From assembly GCA_950295325.1 (NCBI GenBank), contig OX485805.1, positions 1,862,501-1,926,500 of the forward strand: 64,000 nucleotides of DNA. The letters are read 5' to 3'. Positions 60,742 to 64,000 of the stretch are shown one piece after another. The stretch is from Polytrichum commune. Its lineage: Eukaryota; Streptophyta; Polytrichopsida; Polytrichales; Polytrichaceae. The translations under genes and the position numbers were made by a program. Every line of letters begins with the position of its first letter. Position 1 is the stretch's first letter. Under the pieces are notes generated by a model. It had not been told where the DNA came from. It ran no database searches and saw only the letters and a program-made list of their open reading frames with translations.

Positions 60742-63700
60742 CGGCCATCCTGAACCCATGTATACAAGTATTTTTTGTAAAATCAAGCAATACATGTACA
60801 ATTTCAATGATAAAAATACAAGTGCAAATATGTATACCTTAACGAGCCACTTGGGGCTGAGCTCCCACCGTTGGTGGGAGAAGGAGGCGGTGTTGCACTA
60901 CCGTGGGCTACTTGGCACGTGGGCTCTGAACCCTGAACCAGAGGCCTCCAACAGTTTGCTCACACTAAGTTCATTTGAAAGGCAACCATGAAAATGCGGT
61001 ATTGAATTAAGACGAAACTCAATCATGATTGACTGCTCAACAACAAAAATAAATAAATAAATGACTTAAATTGATATCTTGAAGGTAGATTACATGTTGG
61101 CTTCGTGATCTTCATCAAGCAAGCACAATTTATACTATTCACAACAGGCTTCCATTTTAAGCTAACTTATGATTAACTTAATCCAACTCTAGCTTAATCA
61201 AAACTCTAGCCGATTTTCATTTGTATAATGTTAATTTGCAATCCTTTAGAAGAAAAACCTTTATCCTTAGCTAGAGTTGAATATGGTGAAAGCGCCTCCC
61301 CCCACCAGTTGGGGGCTAAGGATTCCCAAACCCATAGTTTGGATATAGGAAAACTTTCAGGCATAAGCAATCATCCTCCCACAAAGTTAGAAGCCAAACT
61401 GTAGTTGGAAAAACACTAAATTGGCCCAAATCAAGAAATACACAAGGAATGCCTCTAACATTCCTAAGATCCAAATTCTCTTCACAAATCCTAAAATTTC
61501 CACGTGGTCATTTGGCATGCAGTTACTAATCCAAATGGAATGGAGTTTCCATTTGAGCAGACGACAATACTTTGCATCCTAGGTTCATGAACTTGTAGCT
61601 TATGTGAAGGTGTTATGTGAACACACTTCAAATTCGAGATGCATTTGGCTATGACACCATTATCTCATCTTATCGATTCCTATCAAATGCAGTCAGACAT
61701 TATTTGTTTGTATCCTTAAGGAGAACTAAGTAGAAATTTCAATTCAGAAATCCTTCATGTTGGCAAGAACCAATCTAGAAACCAACCTTTCAAAATTCGG
61801 AGAGCCCTTCATCACAACATGCTTAATTAGGCTAAGGCATGTAACATCCTGAAAACCTGAAGTTGTAGCTACCGTGACATTTCTAGTGAAGGTAATTTGT
61901 ATTCATGTAGCTTAATGTATTGAAGTCGTTATCTTGTCTTCAAGCGTCAAATGAGTATGGTTAGAAACTACTTGACTGCACACTGTGAAAATGAGAGAAC
62001 AAGGCAATTGATATCCGCTACATCCTTGTAGATTGTAAGAACCACAAGATTCACAAAAACCAGGCACTCATTACATGAGCAGAGAAGTTGCTTGTTCTCA
62101 TATAACCAAGAGCTCAACCAAATCTTTTAGCACAACAAGAGAAAATGCAAATATCAAATATTACATATGTCAATTACTTAGAATCTAGGGTAATTAATCA
62201 AACAGCAGAAAACTCACTATGCGAAAAATTCCAACCCTCAAGATCTTCCATGGAAACAATTCTACTCACACTTACTAATGGGTAGTAGGTGTTCAAACAA
62301 TTGCAATCTCCTCCTCTTAAAGTGTATTGAGTACAAAAGAAAAAGTACATTTTGAAGGAGAGAAGGACCGTTCTCCGGTAGTATTCAGGGGTTCATCAAT
62401 TAAACTCCGGAAGCATCTTCATGTGCACGGTGAAAATTTCCAAGTTCAGCGAAGTACAACATTCAATGTGTTGTTATTATCTACATAACCTTCAGGTCAA
62501 CAGTTATATAGCCAACTTAGCAGAGCCGTTATGCCTTTGCAAGGGTTGATGCTATCTATTCGAATATCTAAACATTAAGTGCCATACGTTCCATATTTTT
62601 ATTTTAAGAATACATGCTTTCTATATTTTTATTTTAAGATCCATACTTTTAATAATCTATATTTTTATAGTATTCTATATTTTCGTACTTTTATTTTATT
62701 TCCATAATTTTATATGATTTTATTCAATTATTTTATACTTTTGTAATCCATACTTTCACTTTAAGTTATGATGAACGAAACACTCAACCATAAATAATTG
62801 GATGGGCATCTTTGTAGATCACAAATGCATTGTATTAAATATTTGTAAAATTATACACATATACTTCTTCTTTTTTCATTTCATAACAACATTTTTTTGG
62901 TTACATACGTTTATATTTTGCTTGCATTTGTTTATTGATTCCACAAAAAACAATGGAGGGTAATAAAAACGTCAATTACACATCACTCTTAACCAAATTG
63001 AAGGCAAAACTACCAGAGAGATCATTGAAAAAACCAAAAATTGAGCAAATCTTTTATTCAAGTGAGGCACAAAAACATTTATTAAATATTTGTGGGTTTA
63101 TTGATTTCTTAAATCCGCTAGGATTTTCTACAAAATGTGGTAGAATTCAACAAATTTGTAACAAATTTTGTAAATAAGCGTACAAAGTTTCAGATAAGAA
63201 TATAAAAACTTGCCTTGCCCAGGTGTGTACCACATTCGTCAATTTTTTTTCATGTTTGTTAATTTAATTTATTAGATTTAAATTCTTACAAGTTTAATTG
63301 TACAAGTTACATGAAAATACTCTTGTGTGCGTTCAATATTGATATTGAAGATTTGGAGGACACGTTGCATGCATGGAAAGCTAAATCTATGCTCAAGAAA
63401 AATGTAACATGTAAATCTTCCACCTTTCCAAATGTTTCGATCTATAATGATTTTGGTGTTAGAAACACCTCTATATAGGGTGACTTGTCGTTTGACAAAG
63501 TCAAGGAGCTACTGAAAACCATGGCTGCAAGCTAGGACTTTGGTTCTTCTATAGACTCCACAATTCCAACCATATCGTCTGCACTTCCAATACAACAAAT
63601 ATCCGTTCCTTGAACATCTCGTTCAAAAAACATGAGGCGATCATAAGTGTCTATACACTCGTGTTTAAGTAAGTAGACACAATATTCACCTTTTTTAGAA

Positions 63701-64000
63701 TCAATTATTTAGTTTTTGATTATTTACATGTTTATAGACATTCGTTTTTTGCAAAGACAATGGATGTGTTTATGTTGGACAGTCTATACGACCACAAAAT
63801 AAGTATCGACAACATGCCCAAAGCCCTCATCCTGAATGAGAGAAGACGCAAAGTTTTTTTTTTACCCTTTTGTAGAACATTTTGACATGACAATAGTGTA
63901 TAATACGCCCAAAATAAAATTTGCCAGATAAGAAGGAAAAACAACTCATTCGACAATGTCAAAGTGAAGCATGTCGTAATTATAATATAATGAGACTCAT
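60742..64000. other. AT-rich spacer to the window end
   Basis: No recognised exon. TTTTTATTTTA-rich repeats lie at about 62590-62710. One 80-codon plus frame at 62935-63177 has protein-like segments (KLKAKLPERSLKKPKIEQIF) but no ATG near its start and no known domain. Confidence 0.45.

Overview
This is a low-gene-density stretch of a land-plant nuclear genome. The evidence is spliced genes with GT/AG introns, a chloroplast-import receptor family, plant-type telomeric TTTAGGG tracts at several interior places, and many small TIR elements and tandem repeats in AT-rich spacers. A class III nucleotidyl cyclase fragment argues for a seedless land plant (bryophyte, lycophyte or fern) rather than a flowering plant, because angiosperms are not known to keep canonical class III cyclases. 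The species cannot be told from the sequence alone.

Left part (about 1-13 kb): a complete six-exon minus-strand TOC159-type gene (copy A, 3271-11409, 1452 aa by my splice model), with a long acidic A-domain, an AIG1-type GTPase domain and a conserved membrane domain. It is followed upstream by a 356-bp tandem repeat and by a dispersed repeat also found at the window's left edge. From 13 to 22 kb the sequence is AT-rich and essentially gene-free, with a 946-bp TIR element, a tiny poly(A) retro-insertion with perfect 14-bp target duplications, and a GC-rich degenerate repeat with AGCCGTC/GATC motifs.

Middle part: a plus-strand apyrase gene (main exon about 24.7-26.3 kb; the start-codon exon is unresolved). 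At 30.4-31.4 kb lies a GC- and CpG-rich fragment encoding the C-terminal half of a class III cyclase, whose tail has been tandemly copied and ends in a perfect 35-bp inverted repeat. A clean 317-bp CACTA MITE with a GCC target duplication follows, then a 102-bp minisatellite.

Right part: a second minus-strand TOC159 gene (copy B, 38346-44194, 952 aa by my model). It shares intron positions, intron phases and 3' UTR with copy A, so the two are a segmental duplicate pair, about 35 kb apart from stop to stop. Its acidic domain is short and unrelated, and it carries a 56-residue in-frame internal duplication. A degenerate tandem array lies in its upstream region. From 46 to 64 kb the sequence is mostly spacer. 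It holds a pair of about 183-bp direct repeats bracketing a 408-bp TIR element, a 100-bp satellite of seven exact-period units ending next to a TATA box and a partial coding exon, a 220-bp tandem duplication next to another TATA box, a CA-rich repeat block, and a fold-back element.

Functionally, the two recognised TOC159 genes would encode GTPase receptors of the chloroplast outer-envelope translocon with different preprotein-facing domains. The apyrase would hydrolyse NTP/NDP in the Golgi or outside the cell. No link between these two functions is evident.
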